In this document: positions 25,763 through 33,131 of the stretch, piece after piece
Numbering within the stretch: position 1 is the stretch's first letter
Layout: the number at the start of each line of letters is the position of its first letter
Source of the DNA: an uncultured Oscillospiraceae bacterium
GTDB lineage: Bacteria; Bacillota; Clostridia; Oscillospirales; Oscillospiraceae
DNA: 64,000 nucleotides
Assembly: GCA_910588975.1 (NCBI GenBank)
Contig: CAJUSE010000007.1
Location: 1 to 64,000, forward strand
Reading direction: 5' to 3'
The notes under the pieces: generated by a model
Database searches by the model: none
Seen by the model: only the letters and a program-made list of their open reading frames with translations
Told to the model about the DNA's origin: nothing
Program-made: the position numbers and the translations under genes

Positions 25763-26857
25763 CTATTCGCCAAAGTAGGCGGCGATCTCCTTCATCCGCT
25801 CCACCTGATCCACGCCAAAGGGACACCGGGCGTTGCAATGTCCACAGCCCACGCAGGCACCGGCGTGGTGCTCCAGCCCTTTGTAGTGCTCTTCCGCCAT
25901 GGTATCTCCCTGCCGGGCCAGGTCGTAATATTTGTTGATGAGGCCCACGTCCAGCCCCACAGGGCAAGGCTTGCAGTGGTTACAGTAAACGCACTTGCCC
26001 ACCGCCTCGGCAGGCTTAAAAGACCCGATAAGGGAATAATCCCTCTCGGCTTCGCTGCTTTCAAGGAAGGCCAACAGCTGCTCCACCTGCTCCACGCTGG
26101 AAGCCCCCGGCAGCACTGTCAGCACGCCGGGGCGGTCCAGCGCATACTGGAGACACTGGAATCGGCTCAAGGCCTGCCCAAAGGGAGACTGCTTGGCATC
26201 CAACAGCTGACCACCCGAGAAGGGCTTCATCACCGAGATACCAATGCCCTCGGCCTCGCACCGGCGATAGATGGCGGTGCGTTCGGCTACGCTGCCCTTG
26301 CCGTACTCCCCCTTCTGATAGTCATAACCCGGGTTGATGGAAAACATAAGCATATCCACCGGCGCTTCAGAGAGTACCCTTTGAATGGTGGCCGGGGTAT
26401 GGGAGCTAAGCCCAATATGGCGCACCACTCTCTGCTCCTTCATCTCCATCAAATATTTAAAGGCTCCGTTCTTCTGGTACTCTGCCCAATCGGAAATTTC
26501 ATCTATACAGTGGATAAAGCCGTAGTCGATGTAGTCGGTTTTTAGATTTTTCAGTTGAAACTCCAGGCTCTTCTTGATGGTGTCCGGGTCGGTGGTCCAG
26601 CCATAATCCCCATTTTCATAGTTGGCCCCGAAGTGGATCTGATACATCACATCCCGCCGCACATCCCCCAGGGCCTCCCCAAAGAGGGGAAAGGTCTTGG
26701 CCTTAGCCGTCGCCAGGTCATAGTAGTTCACGCCCCCCTCATAGGCCCGGCGGAGAGTGGCAACGGCCTCTCCCTCGGGGGCATCGGCGATGTAGGAGGT
26801 ACCAAAACCAAGTACTCCAATGCGGTCCCCTGTACGCCTATTGATCCGATATTCCAT
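25763..26857 (-). CDS. Aldo/keto reductase with two C-terminal 4Fe-4S motifs, catalytic residues altered
   Basis: A 364-residue TIM-barrel reductase fused to a ferredoxin-like tail. GKCVYCNHCKPCPVG and GACVGCGHCNARCPFG (about 290-350) give two CxxCxxCxxxCP sites. In the barrel, Asp of NYYDLAT and His of FIHCID are present, but the usual catalytic Tyr and Lys are not in their normal places (LATAKAKTFPLFG; MYQIHFG), unlike in the neighbouring paralogue. It may be a ferredoxin-dependent or non-canonical enzyme. It follows the paralogue by 16 bases. Confidence 0.88.
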   Translation of the reverse strand: MEYRINRRTGDRIGVLGFGTSYIADAPEGEAVATLRRAYEGGVNYYDLATAKAKTFPLFGEALGDVRRDVMYQIHFGANYENGDYGWTTDPDTIKKSLEFQLKNLKTDYIDYGFIHCIDEISDWAEYQKNGAFKYLMEMKEQRVVRHIGLSSHTPATIQRVLSEAPVDMLMFSINPGYDYQKGEYGKGSVAERTAIYRRCEAEGIGISVMKPFSGGQLLDAKQSPFGQALSRFQCLQYALDRPGVLTVLPGASSVEQVEQLLAFLESSEAERDYSLIGSFKPAEAVGKCVYCNHCKPCPVGLDVGLINKYYDLARQGDTMAEEHYKGLEHHAGACVGCGHCNARCPFGVDQVERMKEIAAYFGE

Positions 26858-26873
26858 CTTCTCCTCTCCCCTC

Positions 26874-28007
26874 TCACAGTTTAAGTAGGGCAGAAAAATC
26901 TGTCATGACCTCAGAGATCTTGATCTGCTGAGGGCAAACCTGCTCACAGGAGCGACAGCCAATACAGGCGCTGGGCCGTTTGGGCTCGGGCAAGCTCTGA
27001 ATGCCCATGGCAGGAATAAAGCCGCCCCCGGTGAGCTTGTGCTCATTGTAGAAGGCCAAAATTTCCGGGATGGGCAGGCCCCGGGGGCAGTGAGTGGTGC
27101 AGTAGTGACAAGCAGTACAGGGCACTCCGGCTTTCTTAGCCTCCTCGTCGGCCAGGGCCAACAGCTTCTCCCGCTCGCCTTCGGTGAGGGGCCTATCGCT
27201 CTCCCAGGTGGCGATGTTCTCCTGAAGTTGTTCCATATTGGACATGCCGGAGAGCACCATGGTCACCCCGGGAATGGACTGGAGGAACCGGAAGGCCCAG
27301 GCGGGTACCGTCTCATCCGGTCGCATGGTCTGGAGCTGAGCGGCCATCTCCTCCCCCGCCTTGGCCAGCTTGCCGCCCCGCAAGGGCTCCATGACCCAGA
27401 CGGGAATACCGTGCTCTGTCAGAATACAAGCCTTGGTCTCACTGTCCTGAAAATGCCAATCCATATAGTTGAGCTGGATCTGACAGAACTCCATGTGCTC
27501 CCCATAGGCGTCCAGGAAACGCTTGAGCACCTCCACGCTGCCATGGAGAGAGAAGCCCAGATGCTTGATGCGGCCATTTTTCTTCTGTTCCAGCAGGTAG
27601 TCTAAAATGCCAAACTTAGGGTCCAGATAGTCATCAATGTTACCTTCATAGACATTGTGAAACAGGTAGAAGTCAAAATAGGGGGTCTGGCACTTCTCCA
27701 ACTGCCGCTCAAAAATCTCCTTCACCTTGGGCATATTGGAATTGTCATAGCCGGGAAACTTGGAGGCCAGATAGTAGCTCTCCCGGGGATAGCGGGACAG
27801 GAATTTGCCCGCCATAAGCTCAGAGTTTCCGGCGTGATACCCCCAGGCGGTATCAAAGTAGTTGATCCCATGGGTATAGGCATAGTCGATCATCTTTTCT
27901 GTGAGGGTCTCATCGATTTGGGCATCGTTGCCCTCCAGAGTGGGCAGGCGCATCATACCAAGGCCCAACCCGGACAATCTCAGATCCTGAAAGCTACGGT
28001 AAATCAT
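26874..28007 (-). CDS. Aldo/keto reductase with two C-terminal 4Fe-4S motifs
   Basis: A 377-residue paralogue of the next gene with an intact aldo/keto reductase tetrad: Asp in NYFDTAW, Tyr in WGYHAGNSE, Lys in YLASKFPG, His in FYLFHNV. The tail carries CTACHYCTTHCPRG and ACIGCRSCEQVCPQ. Such fusions may pass electrons between NAD(P)H and ferredoxin, but the substrate is unknown. ATG 28007 follows AAAAGGAGTG; the longer frame to 28100 was rejected. It is the second gene of the operon. Confidence 0.92.
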   Translation of the reverse strand: MIYRSFQDLRLSGLGLGMMRLPTLEGNDAQIDETLTEKMIDYAYTHGINYFDTAWGYHAGNSELMAGKFLSRYPRESYYLASKFPGYDNSNMPKVKEIFERQLEKCQTPYFDFYLFHNVYEGNIDDYLDPKFGILDYLLEQKKNGRIKHLGFSLHGSVEVLKRFLDAYGEHMEFCQIQLNYMDWHFQDSETKACILTEHGIPVWVMEPLRGGKLAKAGEEMAAQLQTMRPDETVPAWAFRFLQSIPGVTMVLSGMSNMEQLQENIATWESDRPLTEGEREKLLALADEEAKKAGVPCTACHYCTTHCPRGLPIPEILAFYNEHKLTGGGFIPAMGIQSLPEPKRPSACIGCRSCEQVCPQQIKISEVMTDFSALLKL

Positions 28008-28112
28008 TTCAAACACTCCTTTTTTGAATTTCTGTCTCAAAAGCCCTTCCTGTAGAAGAGCTCCCTTCTGTTTCAGCATATCACCTGAAGTCCGCTTCAT
28101 GTCAAGAGGAGC

Positions 28113-28337
28113 TCATTCCTCCCGCCGACGAAGCTGGTAACGAAGGAAGTCAATACATTCCAACTTCTTTTGCTCATCGTGGAGCTTACCCAGGATACAC
28201 CTGCGTTGAGTCTCCAACATTCGTTCCCGCTCCCGGGCAGTACCCTGCGCCATAATGCGTTGAAATTCGGCGATAAATTCCTCTCCGCAGCCGGCGGCCC
28301 GGAGATTTTCCGCTATCTGCTCTGCATCTGTCCCCAT
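28113..28337 (-). CDS. Small helical protein leading the redox operon
   Basis: A 74-residue, charged, fully helical protein (MGTDAEQIAENLRAAGCG, then ERMLETQRRCILGKLHDEQKKLECIDFLRYQL). Similar small proteins precede aldo/keto reductases in Clostridia, but I know of no function. ATG 28337 follows AGAGGTG and is 20 bases downstream of a consensus promoter. A weak hairpin (AGCTCTTC/GAAGGGCT near 28038-28060) in the 105-base gap before the reductase could attenuate the operon. Confidence 0.75.
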   Translation of the reverse strand: MGTDAEQIAENLRAAGCGEEFIAEFQRIMAQGTARERERMLETQRRCILGKLHDEQKKLECIDFLRYQLRRREE

Positions 28338-28356
28338 GCCATCACCTCTGATCTGC

Positions 28357-28385
28357 ATTATAATGGGAAACTATTGATAATACAA
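28357..28385 (-). promoter_or_regulatory. Promoter of the redox operon
   Basis: On the minus strand TTGTAT (28385-28380) and TATAAT (28362-28357) with a 17-base spacer. It is back-to-back with the LysR promoter, leaving about 27 bases between the two -35 boxes, the classic site for LysR binding. Confidence 0.75.
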
Positions 28386-28412
28386 ATACCTATATTTTAT
28401 AAAGTTCTATGC

Positions 28413-28441
28413 TTGACAGGCATTGATCGCCTCTCTATAAT
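28413..28441 (+). promoter_or_regulatory. Promoter of the LysR gene
   Basis: TTGACA (28413-28418) and TATAAT (28436-28441) with a 17-base spacer, a near-consensus sigma-A promoter. The 5' UTR is about 115 bases. Confidence 0.8.
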
Positions 28442-28565
28442 AATCACACAGTCTCTGTTGCCCTGCCCAACTTTTTCCCTTGACATGAAGAGCACTTTAT
28501 ATGTTATTGTTTCAATGCCCTCCCTGGGCAGAGATACCAATGTACAAGAGATAGGAGGACCCCTT

Positions 28566-29450
28566 ATGGAACTGCGTGTACTGCGCTATTTTTTGGCCGT
28601 AGCTCAGGAAGAGAGCATTTCTGCTGCCGCCGACTATCTTCATCTGACTCAGCCCACACTTTCCCGGCAGCTAAAGGACCTGGAAGACGAGTTGGGCCGC
28701 CCCCTGTTCCTTCGTGGCAGCCGCAAGGTGGAGCTCACCGAAGAGGGCCGTCTGCTGCGTAAGCGTGCCAGAGAGATCCTGGAGCTTACCGACAAGGCCC
28801 AGGCCGAGGTCCGGGAAGGCACTCAGGCGGTCACCGGAGAAATTTATATTGGTGCCGGAGAGACCCATGTCATGGGACTGGTGGCCCGGGCGGTCAGGGC
28901 ATTGCGGGAGCAGGGCCACCGCATCCGTTTCCGTCTATACAGCGGAAATGCTGAGGATGTCACCGAACGGCTGGATCAAGGCCTGCTGGACTTCGGCATC
29001 CTCATTGAGCCGGTGGATCTGAAAAAATATGACTCGCTCCGCCTTCCCGGTACCGACCTGTGGGGCGTTTTGATGCCCAAGGATCACCCCCTGGCCCAAG
29101 AGACGGTCATCCGCCCTCACCAGCTGCGGCAGGAGCCTTTATTGGTCTCCCATCAGCGCCTCCATCAGGGGCAGCTGCTCCAGTGGCTGGGCTGTGATGC
29201 GGCTGATTTGGACATCGCTGCCACCTTTAATTTGATTTACAATGCCGCCCGAATGGTGGAGGAGCGGGTAGGACTGGCCCTGACTTTGGACCGACTGGTC
29301 TCCACCGGAGAGGACAGCCTCCTCTGCTTTCGCCCCCTGGAGCCCCGCATGGAAGTGGGATTGGACATAGTTTGGAAGAAATATCAGACTCTCAGCAAAG
29401 CCGCCCAGCTTTTTCTCCAGCAGCTTCAGGCCGACTTTTCCGCCATATAG
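28566..29450 (+). CDS. LysR family transcriptional regulator
   Basis: A 294-residue regulator. The winged helix-turn-helix occupies about 1-60 (MELRVLRYFLAVAQEESISAAADYLHLTQPTLSRQLKDLE) and the effector-binding periplasmic-protein-like domain about 90-290. It is divergent from the redox operon and the most likely regulator of it; the inducer is unknown. ATG 28566 follows ATAGGAGG; the longer frame runs into the divergent gene and was rejected. Confidence 0.93.
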   Translation: MELRVLRYFLAVAQEESISAAADYLHLTQPTLSRQLKDLEDELGRPLFLRGSRKVELTEEGRLLRKRAREILELTDKAQAEVREGTQAVTGEIYIGAGETHVMGLVARAVRALREQGHRIRFRLYSGNAEDVTERLDQGLLDFGILIEPVDLKKYDSLRLPGTDLWGVLMPKDHPLAQETVIRPHQLRQEPLLVSHQRLHQGQLLQWLGCDAADLDIAATFNLIYNAARMVEERVGLALTLDRLVSTGEDSLLCFRPLEPRMEVGLDIVWKKYQTLSKAAQLFLQQLQADFSAI

Positions 29451-29460
29451 CAGAAAAACA

Positions 29461-29503
29461 GGGAGCACAGTACAGCTTTTGTACTGTGCTCCCCGCTTTT
29501 TTG
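29461..29503. terminator. Bidirectional terminator between LysR and ZIP genes
   Basis: A 14-bp stem, GGGAGCACAGTACA with TGTACTGTGCTCCC, is followed by CGCTTTTTTG. Confidence 0.93.
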
Positions 29504-29507
29504 CGTT

Positions 29508-30290
29508 TTATCCCAGCGCCACATCCAGCGCCATCATAATGGTAAAGCCCGCTGCAAAGCAGAGGGTACCCAGATTCCAGTGGGCGCCTTGGGCGCTCTC
29601 CGGGATGAGCTCTTCTACCACCACATACACCATGGCCCCAGCGGCAAAGCTGAGCAAATAGGGCAAGGCGGGCAGGACCAGCTCCGCAAGGCCAATGGCA
29701 GCCAAGGCACCCACCGGCTCCACTACGCCGGAGAGGATCCCCCAGCAAAGAGCCCTTCCCCTTCCCACCCCCTCCGAGGCCAGCGGCATGGACACAATGG
29801 CCCCCTCTGGAAAGTTCTGGATGGCAATGCCGAGGGAGAGTGCCAGCGCTCCGATTGCCGTAATCCCCCCTGTCTCCGTGAGCAACCCGGCATAAATCAC
29901 ACCCACAGCGATGCCCTCGGGAATATTGTGGAGGATCACCGCCAGAACCAGCATAGCACTTCGACCCAGACTGGACCGGGGCCCCTCAGGCCGGTCGGAG
30001 CCCATGTGCAAATGGGGAATGGCCTGATCCAACAGCAGCAGAAACAAAATCCCCGCCCAAAAGCCCATGAACGCAGGCAAGAACGCCCACCGCCCCAGAT
30101 GTTCACACTCATCTATGGCGGGGACCAGCAAGCTCCAAATCGAAGCGGCCATCATCACTCCAGCGGCAAAGCCGGTAAGGCCCCGGCGCAGCAGGATAGG
30201 CATGTCCCCCCGCAGGAAAAGAACACATCCCGCCCCCAGCGCCGTTCCCAAAAAGGGCAAAAGCAGACCATAAACCACAGCTATCGGCAT
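29508..30290 (-). CDS. ZIP family divalent metal transporter
   Basis: A 260-residue, eight-helix ZIP protein. The two metal-binding helices are clear: HNIPEGIAVG (helix 4) and QNFPEGAIVSMP (helix 5, where the usual His is Gln), with a His-containing loop before them (IPHLHMGSD). It probably imports Zn2+, Fe2+ or Mn2+. ATG 30290 follows GGAGGAGTG; the 13-codon upstream extension lacks a ribosome-binding site. Confidence 0.92.
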   Translation of the reverse strand: MPIAVVYGLLLPFLGTALGAGCVLFLRGDMPILLRRGLTGFAAGVMMAASIWSLLVPAIDECEHLGRWAFLPAFMGFWAGILFLLLLDQAIPHLHMGSDRPEGPRSSLGRSAMLVLAVILHNIPEGIAVGVIYAGLLTETGGITAIGALALSLGIAIQNFPEGAIVSMPLASEGVGRGRALCWGILSGVVEPVGALAAIGLAELVLPALPYLLSFAAGAMVYVVVEELIPESAQGAHWNLGTLCFAAGFTIMMALDVALG

Positions 30291-30417
30291 ATTCACTCCT
30301 CCGTTTTTCTTTTCCGCCTTCCTATTCATGCCCCGGCAGTCCGATTTTCATCGTCAAATTTTATAGTTATCTATCGCTAACCATATTATCATACATATTG
30401 CTCTCCCACTTGTCAAG

Positions 30418-30456
30418 TAAAACCCCACCCCTGATGATCCCGGGTGGGATTTTGTA
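30418..30456 (-). terminator. Intrinsic terminator for the minus-strand remnant
   Basis: On the minus strand AAATCCCACCC pairs with GGGTGGGGTTT and is followed by TACTTGAC. It lies downstream of the frame remnant at 30490-30653 and upstream of the ZIP gene. Confidence 0.65.
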
Positions 30457-30489
30457 TGTTTTTCTGTTCCGGCAAGAGGCAGTGTCCCA

Positions 30490-30653
30490 TCAGACGCTCT
30501 GGCCTCGCAAACCGCACAGCTTTGCCCACTTTTTTTGATACCAGCGGGCCATGGATAAAATGTCTCGACCGCTCAGGTCATAGGCCATAGCCAGCCCAGC
30601 TTCCACCGCAGTCGGAGCCGTTCCCGGTCCTTTTCTATATGCAGCAGCGGCAC
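30490..30653 (-). pseudogene. Possible frameshifted small gene
   Basis: On the minus strand GTG 30653 follows AAAGGAGAG and opens a frame (MPLLHIEKDRERLRLRWKLG) that stops within 26 codons. A second frame, reading LAMAYDLSGRDILSMARWYQ and ending with TGA at 30490, takes over near 30575 and is followed by an intrinsic terminator. A single-base shift would join them into a protein of about 54 residues. I do not recognise the family, and this could be a chance arrangement. Confidence 0.3.
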
Positions 30654-30892
30654 AGCACTCTCTCCTTTTATCTCAATTTCAGCTGTTCTTTTCTAAACAG
30701 GCGGCCCGGACGACAGGCGCAGTACCCATGCCATACCGAGAAAAATATCCAATGCCAAATCCAAAAAACGGCGTTTGACACAGGGCAAAAAAATGTGTAC
30801 TATGGTGGGGCCGGCTCCTTCCATCTCAAGGGGGCCGTTGGAACATATATCAGCCTATTTTAATCTTACCAAAACATAGAGGAGACTCGACC
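30654..30892. other. Intergenic stretch before the 4Fe-4S protein gene
   Basis: No gene is supported here. Apart from the promoter at 30775-30803 I see nothing except short pyrimidine runs. The transcript leader would be about 85 bases. Confidence 0.5.
30775..30803 (+). promoter_or_regulatory. Promoter of the 4Fe-4S protein gene
   Basis: TTGACA (30775-30780) and TACTAT (30798-30803) with a 17-base spacer. Confidence 0.7.
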
Positions 30893-31609
30893 ATGCTTCG
30901 GAAAATCATTCATATCGACCAGGACAAGTGCAATGGCTGCAGCTCCTGTGCAGCAGCCTGTCATGAGGGGGCCATTGCCATGGTGGAGGGCAAGGCCCAG
31001 CTCATGCGGGACGACTACTGCGACGGACTGGGAGACTGTCTGCCCGCCTGTCCCACCGGGGCCATCACATTTGTAGAGCGGGAAGCCAAAGCCTATGATG
31101 AGGTGGCTGTGCTGGCCCATAAGGCCCGGCAGGCCAAGGGTATCCCAGAGGACGAGCCTATCCCCGCCTGCCCCGGTACCCGGACCCGGCAGTTGGAACC
31201 CGCTTCCGCCACCCCGACACCCACCGATGTCGTCCGGACCCCCAGTCGGCTGGCCCAGTGGCCCTGTCAGATCAAGCTGGCCCCTGTCAAAGCCCCCTAT
31301 TTCGATGGCTGCAAGCTGCTCATCGCCGCCGATTGTACCGCCTATGCCTATGCCGCCTTTCATGAGGAATATATGAAAGGCCGGGTCACCCTGGTGGGCT
31401 GCCCCAAACTGGATGGGGTGGACTACTCGGAAAAGCTCACCGAAATTTTGAAGGTCAATGCCATCAAGTCAGTGGCCTTGGTGCGCATGGAGGTCCCCTG
31501 CTGCGGCGGCATGGAAAATGCCTTGAAAAAGGCCCTCGCCGCCTGTGGCAAGCTCCTGCCCTGGCAGGTAGTCACCCTGTCTGTGGATGGGTGCCCCCTG
31601 GAAGAGTGA
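30893..31609 (+). CDS. 4Fe-4S ferredoxin-type protein
   Basis: A 238-residue protein with an N-terminal two-cluster ferredoxin domain: CNGCSSCAAACHEG (about 14-27) and a second site CDGLGDCLPACP that lacks the first spacing of a normal CxxCxxC motif. The C-terminal half (about 125-238) has several more conserved cysteines (ADCTAYAYA, GCPKLD, PCCGGMENAL), suggesting another cofactor site. The family is widespread in anaerobes as an ATP-binding or iron-sulfur protein of unknown role. ATG 30893 follows GAGGAG. Confidence 0.85.
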   Translation: MLRKIIHIDQDKCNGCSSCAAACHEGAIAMVEGKAQLMRDDYCDGLGDCLPACPTGAITFVEREAKAYDEVAVLAHKARQAKGIPEDEPIPACPGTRTRQLEPASATPTPTDVVRTPSRLAQWPCQIKLAPVKAPYFDGCKLLIAADCTAYAYAAFHEEYMKGRVTLVGCPKLDGVDYSEKLTEILKVNAIKSVALVRMEVPCCGGMENALKKALAACGKLLPWQVVTLSVDGCPLEE

Positions 31610-31623
31610 GAAAAATGCATGAT

Positions 31624-31657
31624 AAAGGGCGGCCTTCCGGCCGCCCTTTGTTTTAGA
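31624..31657. terminator. Bidirectional terminator
   Basis: AAAGGGCGGCC pairs with GGCCGCCCTTT around TTCC, with T-rich DNA on both exits. Confidence 0.9.
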
Positions 31658-32132
31658 TCTCCAGACTGGCCAGCCAGTCCTTCAGCTCCTTTTCGCTGGC
31701 CATGTTGAGCAGCTTGCCCGACCTCCACTGCACAGTGTCAGGGCACAGGGCGTGAAGCACGCTATCTGTCTTACCCATGCCACTTCCTCCGCTGGTGGCA
31801 AAGGGAATCACCGTTTTTCCTGAGAAATCATAGCTTTCCAAGAAGGTGGAGACGATGGTGGGGGCCACATACCACCAGATGGGAAAGCCCACAAAGACCA
31901 CGTCATAGTCGGCCATGTTCTCCAGTGTCTCTCCGATGGCGGGCCGGGAGGCGGGGTCCTGCATCTCCAGAGTGGAGCGGCTAGTCTTGTCATGCCAGTC
32001 CAGGTCGGCGGCGGTGTAGGGGACCTCTGGCCGGATTTCAAACAGGTCGGCCCCCGCCGCCTGGGCCAAAGCCTGGGCCACCTTCCCGGTGACACCGCTG
32101 GCAGAGAAATAGGCTACTAATGCTTTTTTCAT
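31653..32132 (-). CDS. Flavodoxin
   Basis: A 159-residue cytosolic flavodoxin. The FMN phosphate loop is YFSASGVTGKVAQAL (8-22), the aromatic flanking loop is FPIWWYVAPTIVSTF and the 3' loop is ATSGGSGMGKT. It is clearly related to the flavodoxin domain of the exported fusion at 23440-24894 (shared PEVPYTAADLDW versus PETPYTEADLAY). It probably replaces ferredoxin or feeds a quinone-type reductase; the partner is unknown. Confidence 0.93.
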   Translation of the reverse strand: MKKALVAYFSASGVTGKVAQALAQAAGADLFEIRPEVPYTAADLDWHDKTSRSTLEMQDPASRPAIGETLENMADYDVVFVGFPIWWYVAPTIVSTFLESYDFSGKTVIPFATSGGSGMGKTDSVLHALCPDTVQWRSGKLLNMASEKELKDWLASLEI

Positions 32133-32293
32133 GCTTTGCTCCTCCTTATCACCCGCTCTGAGAGAGACGGTAGCTTTCTTTTACTATACCAGATGGGGCC
32201 CTGGGTACGTCAAGGAAAATCTGTTCTATGACGATACCTCTTTTCTATACGGGACCATAACAAACAGGTATGGAATATAGCGGCATGAAAATC

Positions 32294-32322
32294 TTGACAA
32301 ACGGCCCCTTCTACCGTAAAAT
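32294..32322 (+). promoter_or_regulatory. Promoter of the S-component leader
   Basis: TTGACA (32294-32299) and TAAAAT (32317-32322) with a 17-base spacer, giving a leader of about 190 bases. Confidence 0.75.
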
Positions 32323-32328
32323 ATCCCT

Positions 32329-32497
32329 ATCAAAATCGGCAGGAAGCCGGTATTTTGAGGTCCAGAAGGCCTCTTGACCGTTCAAAAACAGCCCTATATC
32401 ATCCTTTGAAATGATATACCAGAAGGTATGTGCTTTCCCACAAGGGGAAAAACATACCTTTTTTTGTTTTTTTGCCTGTTTTTGAACGGTTTTTATT
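32329..32497 (+). ncRNA. Unassigned attenuator or riboswitch before an ECF S component
   Basis: The leader folds into consecutive hairpins: 32331-32357 (CAAAAT(C)GGC with GCC(GGT)ATTTTG), 32357-32373 (GAGGTC with GGCCTC, loop CAGAA) and 32395-32418 (TATATCAT with ATGATATA). ATACC-AGAA-GGTAT (32416-32429) competes with a terminator, AAGGTATGT/ACATACCTT (32423-32460) plus seven T. A perfect 15-bp pair, ACCGTTCAAAAACAG (32377-32391) with CTGTTTTTGAACGGT (32476-32490), encloses the set and ends in TTTTATT. No known riboswitch class fits my recollection. Confidence 0.55.
32423..32467 (+). terminator. Terminator inside the S-component leader
   Basis: AAGGTATGT pairs with ACATACCTT, with an internal TTTCCC/GGGGAAA stem, and is followed by a run of seven T. 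It precedes the gene by about 55 bases, so it regulates by premature termination. Confidence 0.8.
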
Positions 32498-32519
32498 CTT
32501 GCTATAAGGAGTGTTGATC

Positions 32520-33074
32520 GTGTCCACCGTCAAGAAAATCACCATTACGTCCTTCTGTGTCGCTCTGTGCTACGTACTGCCCCTGGCCTTTCACGCCTTT
32601 GGCCTTGGTATGGCCTTCTCCCCCATGCATCTGCCTGTGCTGCTGTGCGGGCTGCTGTGCGGTTGGCCCTATGGCGCCTTTTGTGGTCTGGCCGGCCCTA
32701 TCATTTCCTCTCTGCTCTCGGGAATGCCCGCTGCTCCCATGCTGATCCACATGGTTCCCGAGCTTGTGACCTACGGCCTGATGACAGGTCTGATCTTTGA
32801 CCGTCTGCACACCGGGCGGCTTACTGCCGACCTATATCTGGCCCTGCTCCCCGCCATGGTCCTGGGCCGGGTGGTGGGCGGACTGTGCCAGGCCGCAGTT
32901 TACCTCTCCAGTGCCCGGGCCTACTCCCTGGCCCTGTGGGCGGGAAGCTATCTGGCGGGTACTGCCCCCGGCGCCCTGCTCCAGCTCATCACCCTGCCCA
33001 CCCTGGTTTTCGTACTGACCAAGGCCCGGCTCATTCCCATCCGCTATCCCAGCACACAGATTACAACAGCTTAA
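32520..33074 (+). CDS. ECF transporter S component, substrate unknown
   Basis: A 184-residue membrane protein with about six hydrophobic helices and the FSPMHLPVLLCGLLCGWPYGAFCGLAGP-type sequence (about 33-60) of ECF substrate-binding subunits; MLIHMVPELVTYGLMTGL also fits. It would dock on the EcfA1A2T module at 7-9.7 kb. The vitamin cannot be named from sequence; the leader RNA upstream may sense it. GTG 32520 has AAGGAG eight bases upstream; the GTG at 32511 overlaps that site. Confidence 0.8.
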   Translation: MSTVKKITITSFCVALCYVLPLAFHAFGLGMAFSPMHLPVLLCGLLCGWPYGAFCGLAGPIISSLLSGMPAAPMLIHMVPELVTYGLMTGLIFDRLHTGRLTADLYLALLPAMVLGRVVGGLCQAAVYLSSARAYSLALWAGSYLAGTAPGALLQLITLPTLVFVLTKARLIPIRYPSTQITTA

Positions 33075-33081
33075 GCAATAT

Positions 33082-33124
33082 AAAAAGGTCCGGCATCCCT
33101 TGTCAGGATGCCGGACCTTTTTAG
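33082..33124. terminator. Bidirectional terminator
   Basis: A 17-bp stem, AAAAAGGTCCGGCATCC with GGATGCCGGACCTTTTT, between convergent genes. Confidence 0.95.
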
Positions 33125-33131
33125 TTCGTCC

